A stretch of DNA of 64,000 nt from Mesorhizobium terrae (GCF_008727715.1 NZ_CP044218.1:4757501-4821500); one strand, 5' to 3'; shown: positions 9,352-18,268, counted from the first letter of the stretch. Notes: generated by a model from the letters alone, not told the origin. Translations and numbers: made by a program.

Positions 9352-10145
9352 GACAGCCCCCAATGCTTTTCGACCGCGTATCCGGTTTCCGGCAGGGTCG
9401 AGCCGCCGTCGACGACGATGGTCTGGCCGGTGGTGTATTTGGCTTGCTCAGACGCCAGATAGAGCATGGCGAAGGCGATATCGTCGGCCTCGCCATAGTG
9501 GCCGACCGGGATGAACTGGCCGAGCCTGTCCGCCACCTCAGGCTTGCTCATCGAGCCGCGATCCTTGGCGATGAAGCCCGGCTCGACGCCGTTCACCGTG
9601 ATGCCGTCGCGGGCATATTCGAAGGCGGCGCCCCGGATAAAGGCGTTCACGCCGGCCTTGGCCGCCGAATAATGCGCGCCGCCGGCCATGGCGACACGCG
9701 CCGAGACCGACGACGTCACCAGGATGCGGCCGAAATTCTGCCTGCGCATGATCGGCGCCGCCGCCTGCGCCAGCCAGAAACAGGCCTTGAGGTTCAGCGA
9801 CAGCGCCTGTTCGAGCTTCTCTTCGTCCAGCTCGTCGATCGACGCCCAGGGACAGCCGCCGGCATTGTGCACGACGATGTCGAGCCGTCCCGCCCCTGCC
9901 GCCGCGCTGCCGACGAGATCATGCAACTCCGCCCTTCCGAGACCCGGCAACGGCGCGGTCCGCGCCGAAAGGTTGCGAGCGGTGAGGTCGGCGGCGAGCG
10001 CTTCCGCGACATCGAGCGTGCGGTTGGCGATGACGACGGAAGCTCCGGCCTCGGCCAAACGCGTCGCGATCGCGGCGCCGATGCCGCGTCCGCCGCCCGT
10101 CACCAGGGCGACCCGTCCGCTCAGATCGAAGGCGGGCGCGCTCAT
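9348..10145 (-). CDS. Short-chain dehydrogenase/reductase (second of two in the operon)
   Basis: A classical SDR of 265 residues with cofactor motif TGGGRGIG, serine region VTSSVSAR and catalytic YSAAK; the C-terminal region ends with a typical TTGQTIVVDGG. The ATG at 10145 has GGAGTG upstream and starts only three bases after the aminotransferase stop, so the genes are co-transcribed. It probably oxidises or reduces an alcohol/keto intermediate of the pathway. Substrate unknown. Confidence 0.9.
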   Translation of the reverse strand: MSAPAFDLSGRVALVTGGGRGIGAAIATRLAEAGASVVIANRTLDVAEALAADLTARNLSARTAPLPGLGRAELHDLVGSAAAGAGRLDIVVHNAGGCPWASIDELDEEKLEQALSLNLKACFWLAQAAAPIMRRQNFGRILVTSSVSARVAMAGGAHYSAAKAGVNAFIRGAAFEYARDGITVNGVEPGFIAKDRGSMSKPEVADRLGQFIPVGHYGEADDIAFAMLYLASEQAKYTTGQTIVVDGGSTLPETGYAVEKHWGLS

Positions 10146-10148
10146 CGG

Positions 10149-11549
10149 TCAGGACACTCCCGCGTCGGCCAAAAGATCGACGAAGCGTCCGAAAACCTCG
10201 GTATGACGGTCGACTTGAGCGGCCGTCGTCGCCGGGCACATCAGGAACATTGTGTGGAACGGCGTCACCAATATGCCTTCGTTCATGTAATAGGCGTGCA
10301 GCAGCGTCTCGAGGTCGCCGCGCCGGCCGGCGATCACGTCGGCGCCGTTGCGCGGCGGCTTCGGCATGAACATGATCTCGGCGCGCGCACCGATCTGGGT
10401 GACGTGCCAGGGCAATTTGCGCGCCTCGATGATGCCGCGCGCGCCGTCGGCAAGGCGTGTGGCATTGGCGATCATCCGTTCGAAGTTCGCCGGCGTCAGC
10501 ACCTCTTCCAGCACCGCGCGCATGGTGGCCACCGTCAGCGCATTGCCGGCCAGCGTGCCGCCGATGCCGAGATGGGCTGACTGCCGCACGCGCGGGTTGA
10601 CCATCGGCACGATCGCCCACAGCCGTTCCGCAATCTCCTGGGAAACGCCGAACACGCCGGCCGGAATGCCACCGGCGATCGCCTTGCCCGCTACGAGAAT
10701 GTCCGGCTCCAGGCCGTGCTGGCTGGTGTAGCCGCCCGGCCCGCTGGAAATGGTGTGGGTCTCGTCAATGATCAGCACCGTGCCGGTGCGCCGGGTGATT
10801 TCGCGCAGCGCTTCGTGGAAACCGTCGGCCACCGGGATCATGCCGAAATTGGTCATCAGCGGCTCGGTCAGCACGCAGGCGACGTCGCCGGCCGACAGCG
10901 CCTGCTCAAGGGCCGCGACATCGTTGAACTCGACCACGCGCGAGACGGTGGAATGATCGACGCCGTTCGGATGGATCATGTTGCGCAGGCCGACGCGCCC
11001 GTCGCGGATTTCGACATGCGCTTCCTCGACGCCGCCGTGATAGCAGCCGGAGAAGACCAGCACCTTCGGCCGGCCCGTGATCATGCGGGCGATGCGGATG
11101 GCGCCGCGATTGGCGTCGGTGGCCGAGGTGGTCAGCGTCCAGTAAGGCATGCCGAAGCGGCGCGTCAGTTCGGCGCCGACCCAGAGGCTGTCCTCGGTCG
11201 GCAACATCATGGTGGTGCCGTTCTGCAATTGCCGAACGGCCGCGCGCGTCACCGCCTCCGGGGCATGGCCGCACATGCCGCCGGTGTCGCCAAGCGCGAA
11301 GTCGACATAGTCGTTGCCGTCGACATCGCGGATATGGGCACCCTTGGCTTCGGCGGCATAGACGGGAAAGCCGCCGGCCCAGCGGCGCATCCAGTGCGAC
11401 GGTCCGCCATAGAGGAAATGTTGCTTGCCAGCTTCCCAGTCCTGGGCGGAGCGAGGATGAAGACGCAGGAAGCGTTCCTGCTCGCGGTCCAGCAGCGTGT
11501 CGATCGTCGCGGCATGTGAATCGGTTCGGGCGGCTGCCGTCACAATCAT
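10149..11549 (-). CDS. Class-III aminotransferase, glutamate-1-semialdehyde-aminomutase-like
   Basis: A PLP-dependent enzyme of fold type I, 466 residues. The PLP-binding aspartate lies in IIDETHT and the Schiff-base lysine in AGKAIAGG. The N-terminal part (DVDGNDYVDFALGD, then MCGHAP) is typical of the glutamate-1-semialdehyde aminomutase-like branch. The gene's place at the head of a transporter/dehydrogenase operon argues for transamination of an imported amine rather than haem synthesis. The open frame extends to 11672, but the ATG at 11549 has an excellent ribosome site (AAGGGAG). A divergent IclR-type gene probably regulates it. Confidence 0.88.
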   Translation of the reverse strand: MIVTAAARTDSHAATIDTLLDREQERFLRLHPRSAQDWEAGKQHFLYGGPSHWMRRWAGGFPVYAAEAKGAHIRDVDGNDYVDFALGDTGGMCGHAPEAVTRAAVRQLQNGTTMMLPTEDSLWVGAELTRRFGMPYWTLTTSATDANRGAIRIARMITGRPKVLVFSGCYHGGVEEAHVEIRDGRVGLRNMIHPNGVDHSTVSRVVEFNDVAALEQALSAGDVACVLTEPLMTNFGMIPVADGFHEALREITRRTGTVLIIDETHTISSGPGGYTSQHGLEPDILVAGKAIAGGIPAGVFGVSQEIAERLWAIVPMVNPRVRQSAHLGIGGTLAGNALTVATMRAVLEEVLTPANFERMIANATRLADGARGIIEARKLPWHVTQIGARAEIMFMPKPPRNGADVIAGRRGDLETLLHAYYMNEGILVTPFHTMFLMCPATTAAQVDRHTEVFGRFVDLLADAGVS

Positions 11550-11615
11550 CGTCTCCCTTGGCGTTGCCCGGACCTGCGTCGCCGCAACACGTTCCAACTC
11601 GCTTCGGTTCATTAT

Positions 11616-11658
11616 TTGAACCGACGTTTTATATGTTGTAGACAGACTGTCGGTTGAA
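11616..11658. promoter_or_regulatory. Imperfect inverted repeat in the aminotransferase-iclR intergenic region
   Basis: TTGAACCGAC (11616-11625) and GTCGGTTGAA (11649-11658) are inverted copies with one mismatch and a 23-base spacer. They lie between the divergent operon and the IclR-type regulator gene, so this is a plausible operator for that regulator. The function is inferred from position. Confidence 0.4.
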
Positions 11659-11711
11659 TCGCGTGCTGTCAAGTTAATTCACACGCTAATTATCTCGGAG
11701 AGACCTGCTCG

Positions 11712-12461
11712 ATGAGCACCGTTCACAAAGCCATCTCACTGCTGGAACTGTTCACCCTGGCCGAGCCCGAAATCGGCCTGTCGGACATTGCCCGCAAGGC
11801 GGGGCTCGACAAGGCGACGGCGCGGCGACTGCTCGTCGCGCTCGCCGGCCATCGCCTGATCGAACAAGAGCCGCATAGCCGGCGCTATCGGCTCGGCGCC
11901 GGCCTGTCTCGGCTCGGCCGCATCCGCGACGCGCATTTTCCCTATGTGCGGGTCGCCGCCCCCATCGTACGCGATCTGTCTGTCGAGACGGGCGAGACCG
12001 TCCACCTTTCGGAATTCAGCGCCGGCGCGCTGCTGACCGTGCATGTGGAACTGTCGACCAAGGCCAATCGCGTCAATGTCGATGTCGGCCAGGTGCTGCC
12101 GCTCCATGGCACCGCGTCGGGCATCGCCTTCCTGTCCGCCTCGCGAGCCGACATCTTGCAAACCCATGTCGACAGGCCGCTCGATCGCTTTACCCCGCAC
12201 ACCGTCACCGACCGCGACCAATTGATCGAGGCCATACGCCTCGCCGCCAGGCACGGCTATTCGCGCAGCGCCCAGGGTTACGAGGAAGGCGTGCACAGCG
12301 TTGCTGTGGCGATACTGGGTTCGGACAACGCGCCGATCGGCACGATGGCCGTCGCCTGCCCCATGTCGCGGGCCAGCGACGCGGTTGCGGCCAGCCAGGG
12401 CGAAGCGGCGATGCGGGCGGCGCGCCAGATCTCGGCAAGGCTGGCCGGCGACCCCGTCTGA
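11712..12461 (+). CDS. IclR-family transcriptional regulator
   Basis: A 249-residue regulator with an N-terminal winged helix-turn-helix (about residues 1-60, STVHKAISLLELF onward) and a C-terminal IclR effector-binding domain. The start ATG is preceded by CGGAGAG. It is transcribed away from the nine-gene minus-strand operon with 162 bases between the starts. This is the usual arrangement for a regulator controlling an adjacent catabolic operon. The effector is unknown but is probably the imported compound or an intermediate. Confidence 0.92.
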   Translation: MSTVHKAISLLELFTLAEPEIGLSDIARKAGLDKATARRLLVALAGHRLIEQEPHSRRYRLGAGLSRLGRIRDAHFPYVRVAAPIVRDLSVETGETVHLSEFSAGALLTVHVELSTKANRVNVDVGQVLPLHGTASGIAFLSASRADILQTHVDRPLDRFTPHTVTDRDQLIEAIRLAARHGYSRSAQGYEEGVHSVAVAILGSDNAPIGTMAVACPMSRASDAVAASQGEAAMRAARQISARLAGDPV

Positions 12462-12606
12462 CATGGACATCGGCCGCGTCTTCGCCCCGTTGCCCCGAAG
12501 ATGATTAGCGTGTTAAGTTCCTTGATGGCTGCGCCGCGCTCGCATTTGCGCTAGGCTGCAGCACCATCCCGCGCCAAGACGGGAGGCTGCTTCTAGGAGG
12601 AACGAC

Positions 12607-13554
12607 ATGCAAGCTGCCGCCCATCATCTGAGCGTTGCCGACGGCGAGGCCTTCCTGTCCACGTCGCGCATGTTGTTCGGCCCGATCACGCAGCGGTTCG
12701 CGCGCGGGTCGGCCGAATCCATCCCCAAGCTGGTCTCGGTCAATCTGGGGCCCTGCCGGTTGTCGGAAATCAGGGCCAAGTCGCATCTGGTGGTCAATGA
12801 CCGCGCCTATTGGCGCAGCTTCGACCCCGATGCCATCAAGATCCTCGTGCAGCTCAACGGTCGCAGCCGATTCGAACAGCAATCGATCGCCGTCGACCTC
12901 AATCCGCGATCCACGATCATCTACGACCCGGTGCGCGCCTACACGCTGCAGAACCTCAGCGGCGTCAACCAGCTCATCCTGCAGGTGCCGCGTTCGACCT
13001 TCACCGACGACACGCTGGCCCGGCTTGCCGCGCCGCTGCCGCTGCCGGGCGAAGACGACAGCCTGACCCACATCGTCTCCGGCCTCATGCAGATGGCGAT
13101 CGGCGAGGCACGCCGTCTCGACGAGATCGGCTGCCGGCGTGTCGGCGAAAGCCTTATCCAGCTCGTCAACGGCCTGATCCGCGGCAAGCCGCAGCCGGTC
13201 GAAGCGCGTCGCGCCCCGCTGGAAGCGCTGCGCGAGCGCATCGTCGCCTATATCGACGCCAATCTGGCCCGCTCCAACCTGTCGACCGACGAGATCGCCC
13301 GCCATATGGGCTGCTCGCGCCGCTACCTGCATCGCGCCTTCGAGGGCGAAGGCATGACGCTGGAGCGTTTCGTCTGGGACCGGCGACTGGAGCGCAGCCG
13401 CGAGGCCCTGCTGGCCTCGGCCGACGTCTCGATTTCCGAAATCGCCTTTGCCTGCGGCTTCAATTCGAGCGCGCACTTCTCACGAGCCTTCAAGGCCAAA
13501 TACGAAGTCGCACCGCGCGAGCTTCGCGACACAGTGCTCGGCAAGCTGCATTGA
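12607..13554 (+). CDS. AraC-family transcriptional regulator
   Basis: A 315-residue regulator. The first ~190 residues resemble the AraC-binding-like sensory domain (as in FeaR-type proteins). The last ~100 carry two helix-turn-helix motifs, including CGFNSSAHFSRAFKAKY near the end, the AraC signature region. Ribosome site AGGAGG lies seven bases before the ATG. It follows the IclR-type gene on the same strand after 145 bases and may or may not regulate the same operon. Confidence 0.9.
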   Translation: MQAAAHHLSVADGEAFLSTSRMLFGPITQRFARGSAESIPKLVSVNLGPCRLSEIRAKSHLVVNDRAYWRSFDPDAIKILVQLNGRSRFEQQSIAVDLNPRSTIIYDPVRAYTLQNLSGVNQLILQVPRSTFTDDTLARLAAPLPLPGEDDSLTHIVSGLMQMAIGEARRLDEIGCRRVGESLIQLVNGLIRGKPQPVEARRAPLEALRERIVAYIDANLARSNLSTDEIARHMGCSRRYLHRAFEGEGMTLERFVWDRRLERSREALLASADVSISEIAFACGFNSSAHFSRAFKAKYEVAPRELRDTVLGKLH

Positions 13555-13873
13555 GATCGGGCGCGGCCGTCCGTCCGTTACGCGGAGGGACGGTCGTTCA
13601 TCGAACCAGATTCATGATCCTGATTCTCGTTTCGACGCCGCTGCGACTCGACGGAGGTCGGGTGACACGGTCATTTCGTAATTTGCGCGGCCAATAAGCC
13701 TTCGAGCGAAGGAAACACGGGCATTTTCGGACAGATTTCGCCCATGTGAACAAAAAGCATCGCCGTTCCTTTCAAAATCCGCGCAAGCGCTTGAAAAGAA
13801 AAAGCGAAGTTTTTTGACTCCGGCTGCCGTTCGGCGCGGATATCCACTTTTCGACCGCGAGCGGCTGATCCGC
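13555..13873. other. Non-coding stretch between araC-type and ABC-F genes
   Basis: I see no convincing gene here. It holds a hairpin at 13567-13593 just after the AraC-type gene and a more AT-rich part at about 13730-13830 without a ribosome site or codon pattern. The AraC-type gene and the ABC-F gene converge on it. Confidence 0.6.
13567..13593 (+). terminator. Weak hairpin after the AraC-type gene
   Basis: CCGTCCGTCC (13567-13576) pairs with GGAGGGACGG (13584-13593) with one mismatch and a seven-base loop. No run of T follows, so it may only stabilise the transcript end. Confidence 0.35.
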
Positions 13874-15751
13874 CTATTCCGCGACGCCTTCCTCATATTC
13901 GGCTGACATCGTCAGCCAGCGCTCCTCATGGCCGTTGAGCTGGCCGGAAAGCTCGGAACGCTCCTTGGCCAGCCTCGTCGCCTTGATCGGGTCCTTTTCG
14001 TAGAGCGCCGGATTGGCGAGCTCGTCCTCGATCAGATCGATTCGCTTGCGCAGACGGTCCATAAGTCCTTCTGTCGCCCGGATTTCCTTGGCCAGAGGCT
14101 CCAGCGCTGCACGTCTTGCGGCGGCCTCGCGGCGGCGGTCGGCCTTCGAGGCCTTGTCGGCTTCGCGCTTCTCGCGACGGTCGCCCGACACGCCGGTCAC
14201 CAAGGTCTTGTAGTCGTCGAGGTCGCCATCATACGGGTTGACCACGCCGTCCTTGACTAGCCACAGCCGGTCGGCCGTCGCTTCGAGCAGGTGGCGGTCG
14301 TGGGAAACCAGGATCACGGCGCCCGGAAAATCGTTGAGCGCATGGATCAACGATTCGCGGGAATCGATGTCGAGATGGTTGGTCGGCTCGTCGAGGATGA
14401 ACAGGTTCGGTCCATCAAAAGCCGCCAACCCCATGAGAAGGCGCGCTTTTTCGCCACCGGACAAATCCTTGGCGGGGGTGTTCATCTTCTCGGTCGCCAG
14501 ACCGAATTGCGCGACACGCGCCCTAACCTTCGATTCGGGCGCCTCCGGCATCAGCCGGCGCACATGCTCATAGGCATTCTCGTCGGGGCGCAGATCGTCG
14601 AGCTGATGCTGGGCGAAGATCGCCACCTTCAACCCCGGCGCAATCGTCATCGTGCCGGTCTCGGCCTTCAGCCTGCCGGCGAGCAACTTGGCGAAGGTCG
14701 ACTTGCCGTTGCCGTTGGCGCCGAGCAGCGCGATGCGATCGTCGGCGTCGATGCGCAGCGTCATCTTCTTCAGGATCGGCTGGCCCGGCGCGTAGCCGAC
14801 GTTGACACCGGAGAGCGCAACGATCGGCGAGGCCACCGTCTTGACCGGCTCCGGGAAGGAGAACGGCTTGACGCTATCGTTGACCAGCGCGGCGATCGGC
14901 TTCATGCGCTCCAGCGCCTTGATGCGCGACTGCGCCTGCCTCGCCTTCGAGGCCTTGGCGCGGAAGCGATCGACGAAGGATTGCAGATGCTTGCGCTGCG
15001 CTTCCTGTTTTACCCGGCCCTTTTCCTGCAGCTCCTGCTGCTCGGACAATTGCCGCTCGAACTGGTCGTACCCGCCGCGCCAGAAGCTCAGCTTCTGCTG
15101 GTCTAGATGCACGATCGAATTGACCGCGCGGTTCAGAAGATCGCGATCGTGGCTGATCAGAAGCACCGTATGCGGGTACTTCGAAACATAGTTCTCCAGC
15201 CAGAGCGTGCCTTCCAGGTCGAGATAGTTGGTCGGCTCGTCGAGGAGCAGAAGGTCGGGCTGCGAGAACAGCACCGCGGCCAGCGCCACACGCATGCGCC
15301 AGCCGCCCGAAAAGGACGAAGCCGGACGCTGCTGCGCCACTTCGTCGAAGCCAAGGCCGGCCAGAATGGTGGCGGCGCGGGATTCGGCGGTATGCGCATC
15401 AATGTCAGCTAGCCGGATATGGATTTCGGCGATGCGATGCGGATCGGTCGCGGTCTTTTCCTCTTCGAGGAGAGCCGCACGCTCCTTGTCGGCGGCAAGC
15501 ACGATCTCGAGCAGCGAATCCTCGGTGCCGGGCGCTTCCTGCGCGACCTGGCCGATGCGCGTGTTCTTCGGCACGCTGACTGACCCGGTCTCGGAGCTGA
15601 GATCGCCGGTGATGGCCTTGAACAGCGTGGTCTTGCCGGTGCCGTTGCGTCCGACGAGCCCGGCCTTCGTGCCCGCCGGCAACGTCAGCGAGGCATGGTC
15701 GAGAAGCAGGCGGCCGGCGATGCGGAGCGAGAGATCATTGATGATAAGCAT
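13874..15751 (-). CDS. ABC-F family ATPase (Uup/YheS-like)
   Basis: A soluble protein of about 625 residues with two ABC ATPase domains and no membrane segments, as in translation-associated ABC-F proteins. Walker A motifs are GRNGTGKTT and GANGNGKST; signatures are FSGGW and LSGGEKAR. A charged inter-domain linker follows the first ATPase, and a Lys/Arg/Glu-rich C-terminal extension of about 100 residues is probably a coiled coil. The ATG at 15751 (MLIINDLSL) is the usual start; ten extra residues in the open frame look spurious. Which ABC-F subtype it is remains uncertain. Confidence 0.9.
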   Translation of the reverse strand: MLIINDLSLRIAGRLLLDHASLTLPAGTKAGLVGRNGTGKTTLFKAITGDLSSETGSVSVPKNTRIGQVAQEAPGTEDSLLEIVLAADKERAALLEEEKTATDPHRIAEIHIRLADIDAHTAESRAATILAGLGFDEVAQQRPASSFSGGWRMRVALAAVLFSQPDLLLLDEPTNYLDLEGTLWLENYVSKYPHTVLLISHDRDLLNRAVNSIVHLDQQKLSFWRGGYDQFERQLSEQQELQEKGRVKQEAQRKHLQSFVDRFRAKASKARQAQSRIKALERMKPIAALVNDSVKPFSFPEPVKTVASPIVALSGVNVGYAPGQPILKKMTLRIDADDRIALLGANGNGKSTFAKLLAGRLKAETGTMTIAPGLKVAIFAQHQLDDLRPDENAYEHVRRLMPEAPESKVRARVAQFGLATEKMNTPAKDLSGGEKARLLMGLAAFDGPNLFILDEPTNHLDIDSRESLIHALNDFPGAVILVSHDRHLLEATADRLWLVKDGVVNPYDGDLDDYKTLVTGVSGDRREKREADKASKADRRREAAARRAALEPLAKEIRATEGLMDRLRKRIDLIEDELANPALYEKDPIKATRLAKERSELSGQLNGHEERWLTMSAEYEEGVAE

Positions 15752-15853
15752 AGCGGCGCGTATTTGGCCCGGACAGACCACAATGGCAAGGGCGTCCAGT
15801 CGACACCGTTAAATCCGAGGCAGTGCCAGTTGGCCTGGCGGGCAACGACCGGC

Positions 15854-17119
15854 TCAAGTTCCGACCAAGCGGCCGGCCCGCAACAGGTCACCGAGGACGG
15901 CGTCAGGGTTCTTGGCAGTAACGCCCGCACCCAATGGGCGCGGCGGGGGCAGCGAGTGGCCGATGGCGAAAAGCAATGCGCTGCCGGCCGAAAACAGCGC
16001 GAACAACAGGAACATACCGGTTCCGCCATAGGCGCCGAGCGCCATTCCAGCCAGCAGCGGTCCAAAGAAATTGCCGATCGAAGAAAACGAGTGCGCGCCG
16101 AAATAGGTGCCGCGATTGGCGGCCGTGGAAATGCCGTCGACCAGCATATACTCGGCCGGCACGACCAGAACTTCGCCGATCGTAAAGACAATCATTGAAA
16201 CGACGAGCATCTCGACGCTGGAAGACATTGCAAAGCCCAGATTTCCGATGAGGAACATCAGGCAACCGAGCACGAGTGCGCGCAGCGCTCCGATGCGCTC
16301 GATGACGAGGCGCGCCGGCGTGCTGGTGACGAGCACGGCAGCGGCGTTCGTGCTGACCAGCAACGCGAAAATCTCAACGCCCCTGGCGAAATCCTTGGTG
16401 ATGTATTGCGACAGCGGCACCGACCACTGCCCGTAGACAGCGACCAGCAAGGTGCCGCCACCGGCGAAAAACATGAGCCGCTGGTCGCGAAACGCGCCAA
16501 TCAGGCGTCGTAGGCCGCCAACGCGCTGCTCAGCGGCGGTTTCCGTGTTCGCTGCGATTTCCGGCACGAACAGAAAGATGACCGCCCCAAAACCCAGATG
16601 GACGACACCTGCGACGACGAAAAGCACATCGGACGTCGCGCCGAACGCCAGCCCGATCATCGGGCCGATCGCCCAACCGGCATTGATGGCGAGATATCGC
16701 CACGAGAAGACCTTGAGGCGCAATTTTTCGGGCGCCGCGTCACTCATCATCGCTCGCGACACCGGCTCGTAGACCGCACCGGCGATCGAGGCGGCAATGT
16801 GCGAGAGCGCGAACGCCGCAACGGACTGGGCGAGGCCAAGCCCGATCATGCCGAGACCGGCAAAGGAGATGGCGATGGCGAGCACCATACGGCGCCCCAG
16901 CCGATCCGAAACCGTGCCGGCGAGCGGACTGACCATCGCGCCAAGCAACGGTCCGATCCCGATCAGCGCACCGATGCCGGCGGGTCCCAATCCGAAATCA
17001 CGCTGCAACCTGATCGCCAGAAACGAAAGGCTCATGCCCTTGGCGATGGCGACGATGCCTGAGCCGGCGATGAGCAAAAGGGCAACCAGGCGGCCTGTCT
17101 GTTCGGAATAGCTGTTCAT
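15854..17119 (-). CDS. Major facilitator superfamily transporter
   Basis: About 421 residues with roughly 12 hydrophobic segments. The MFS signature between helices 2 and 3 is seen as GTVSDRLGRR. I chose the ATG at 17119 (MNSYSEQTG), just before the first helix; the frame stays open to 17233. The family covers drug efflux and small-molecule import or export, and nothing nearby identifies the substrate. Confidence 0.85.
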   Translation of the reverse strand: MNSYSEQTGRLVALLLIAGSGIVAIAKGMSLSFLAIRLQRDFGLGPAGIGALIGIGPLLGAMVSPLAGTVSDRLGRRMVLAIAISFAGLGMIGLGLAQSVAAFALSHIAASIAGAVYEPVSRAMMSDAAPEKLRLKVFSWRYLAINAGWAIGPMIGLAFGATSDVLFVVAGVVHLGFGAVIFLFVPEIAANTETAAEQRVGGLRRLIGAFRDQRLMFFAGGGTLLVAVYGQWSVPLSQYITKDFARGVEIFALLVSTNAAAVLVTSTPARLVIERIGALRALVLGCLMFLIGNLGFAMSSSVEMLVVSMIVFTIGEVLVVPAEYMLVDGISTAANRGTYFGAHSFSSIGNFFGPLLAGMALGAYGGTGMFLLFALFSAGSALLFAIGHSLPPPRPLGAGVTAKNPDAVLGDLLRAGRLVGT

Positions 17120-17276
17120 GAATGCCCAATGCCCCGAAAAAATCGCCCGAAAAATAACTCGACTGCGCATCGCTTCGCATTGGTCGCAGATATCCGCAAG
17201 GGAGAACATGAAGGGAACATTTAGGCCAGACAACTTGTCGTCCCGCCCAACTCGAATGCTGTGACCGGCAACGAAA

Positions 17277-17298
17277 CGGCCCGCCGAAGCGGGCCGTC
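17277..17298 (-). terminator. Hairpin after the glycine-repeat protein gene
   Basis: ACGGCCCGC (17277-17285) and GCGGGCCGT (17290-17298) form a perfect nine-base stem with a CGAA tetraloop, 22 bases after the stop codon of the minus-strand repeat gene. The T content that follows is weak. Confidence 0.55.
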
Positions 17299-17320
17299 CG
17301 TTACAGGAAAATGCGATGGT

Positions 17321-18073
17321 TCAGCGATTGACCTTACCCAGAAGCAGGCACAAGGCATGCAGGTCGCTGTCATAGCTTCCGCTTCTCAACACCTCGGCGC
17401 AGCGGATCTTGAGCTTGGCCAATTGCGTGCCGGACAATTGGGCAATAGCCCGCGGCACGGCCGGATTGTTGGGATTGACGGTGCTCGGATTGCTCGGATT
17501 GCTGACAATCGGTCCGCTCGGCGCGACCGGGCTCAGCGGGTTGCGCGGAGAACTCGGTCCAGACGGGTTCGAAGGAGTACTCGTGCCGCCGCCGACCCCT
17601 ACGCCAACTCCGACGCCCAGGCCGCCAGTTCCGCCGACAGAAGCCCCCAGACCGGCAGTGACACCGTTCGTGCCGCCAACCGAAGCGCCGAGACCGGCGT
17701 TCACGCCACTCGTACCGCCAACGGAGGCACCAAGACCGGCAGTGACACCATTCGTGCCGCCGACCGAGGCGCCAGCGCCGGCATTCACGCCATTGGAACC
17801 ACCGATGGAAGCCGTCGCGCCCGCATTGACACCGCTGGTTCCACCGACCGAGGCACCGGCGCCGGCGTTCACACCGTTTGAACCGCCAACCGAAGCGCCA
17901 AGTCCGGCGTTCACACCGCCCGACCCACCGATAGAGGCGCCAACACCGGCGTTAATACCGCCAGATCCTCCGACGGATACGCCAAGACTTGCGGCATTCG
18001 CCGGAAATGCCAGACAAACAACTACGGCACCACTCGCCAATGTTCCGGCGAGACTCTTTACGAAACTAGCCAT
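17321..18073 (-). CDS. Secreted glycine-rich protein with nine 14-residue tandem repeats
   Basis: A 250-residue protein of unknown function. Residues 1-27 form a signal peptide ending ANA. Residues 31-156 are nine units of 14 residues with consensus GAS(V/I)GG(S/T)xGV(N/T)AG(L/A). A Pro/Ser/Asn-rich linker (about 163-205) follows. A short C-terminal domain (about 212-250) contains two cysteines (225, 242) that could form a disulfide. Perfect ribosome site AGGAGG precedes the ATG. It is likely exported and may be a surface or fibre-forming protein, but no function is recognised. An AT-rich region precedes it and a hairpin follows, so it is probably monocistronic. Confidence 0.85.
   Translation of the reverse strand: MASFVKSLAGTLASGAVVVCLAFPANAASLGVSVGGSGGINAGVGASIGGSGGVNAGLGASVGGSNGVNAGAGASVGGTSGVNAGATASIGGSNGVNAGAGASVGGTNGVTAGLGASVGGTSGVNAGLGASVGGTNGVTAGLGASVGGTGGLGVGVGVGVGGGTSTPSNPSGPSSPRNPLSPVAPSGPIVSNPSNPSTVNPNNPAVPRAIAQLSGTQLAKLKIRCAEVLRSGSYDSDLHALCLLLGKVNR
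17606..17983 (-). repeat. Nine tandem 42-base coding repeats
   Basis: The repeat region of the glycine-rich protein gene (its residues 31-156). Each unit is 42 bases and encodes 14 residues. The units vary mostly at synonymous sites and at a few residue positions (Val/Ile, Ser/Thr, Asn/Thr, Leu/Ala). The copies are diverged, not identical. Confidence 0.9.
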
Positions 18074-18268
18074 AACATCCTCCTTATGGTTTCGCGCTTC
18101 GTCGACAGCATGGCCTTCATGGCCGGCACGAAATCAAAACGATAGGAGAATATCAGAACCTACAATACACGCTGACGTTTCAATATTTATAGCTTTCGAC
18201 GCGTTTGCCACTTCGGGTCAATTGCCGTCGAATTTTATTATATATGAAAATTAGAACATGCGTAAAGA

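Noticed and set aside
6529..9462. Very long open frame (977 codons) on the plus strand opposite the CobW-amidohydrolase-SDR genes
   Set aside because: Antisense frame in high-GC DNA, overlapping genes with clear motifs; low-complexity Arg/His/Gly-rich translation and no domain.
13612..13896. 94-codon minus-strand open frame overlapping the end of the ABC-F gene
   Set aside because: No ribosome site, Arg/Ser-rich composition, overlaps a conserved gene in another frame.
17261..17881. Plus-strand open frame opposite the repeat protein
   Set aside because: Its repetitive translation mirrors the 42-base repeat; the real gene has a ribosome site, signal peptide and C-terminal domain on the minus strand.
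17606..17983. Regular repeats that might be taken for a CRISPR array
   Set aside because: Units are contiguous, lack spacers, are diverged and are read through as coding sequence.
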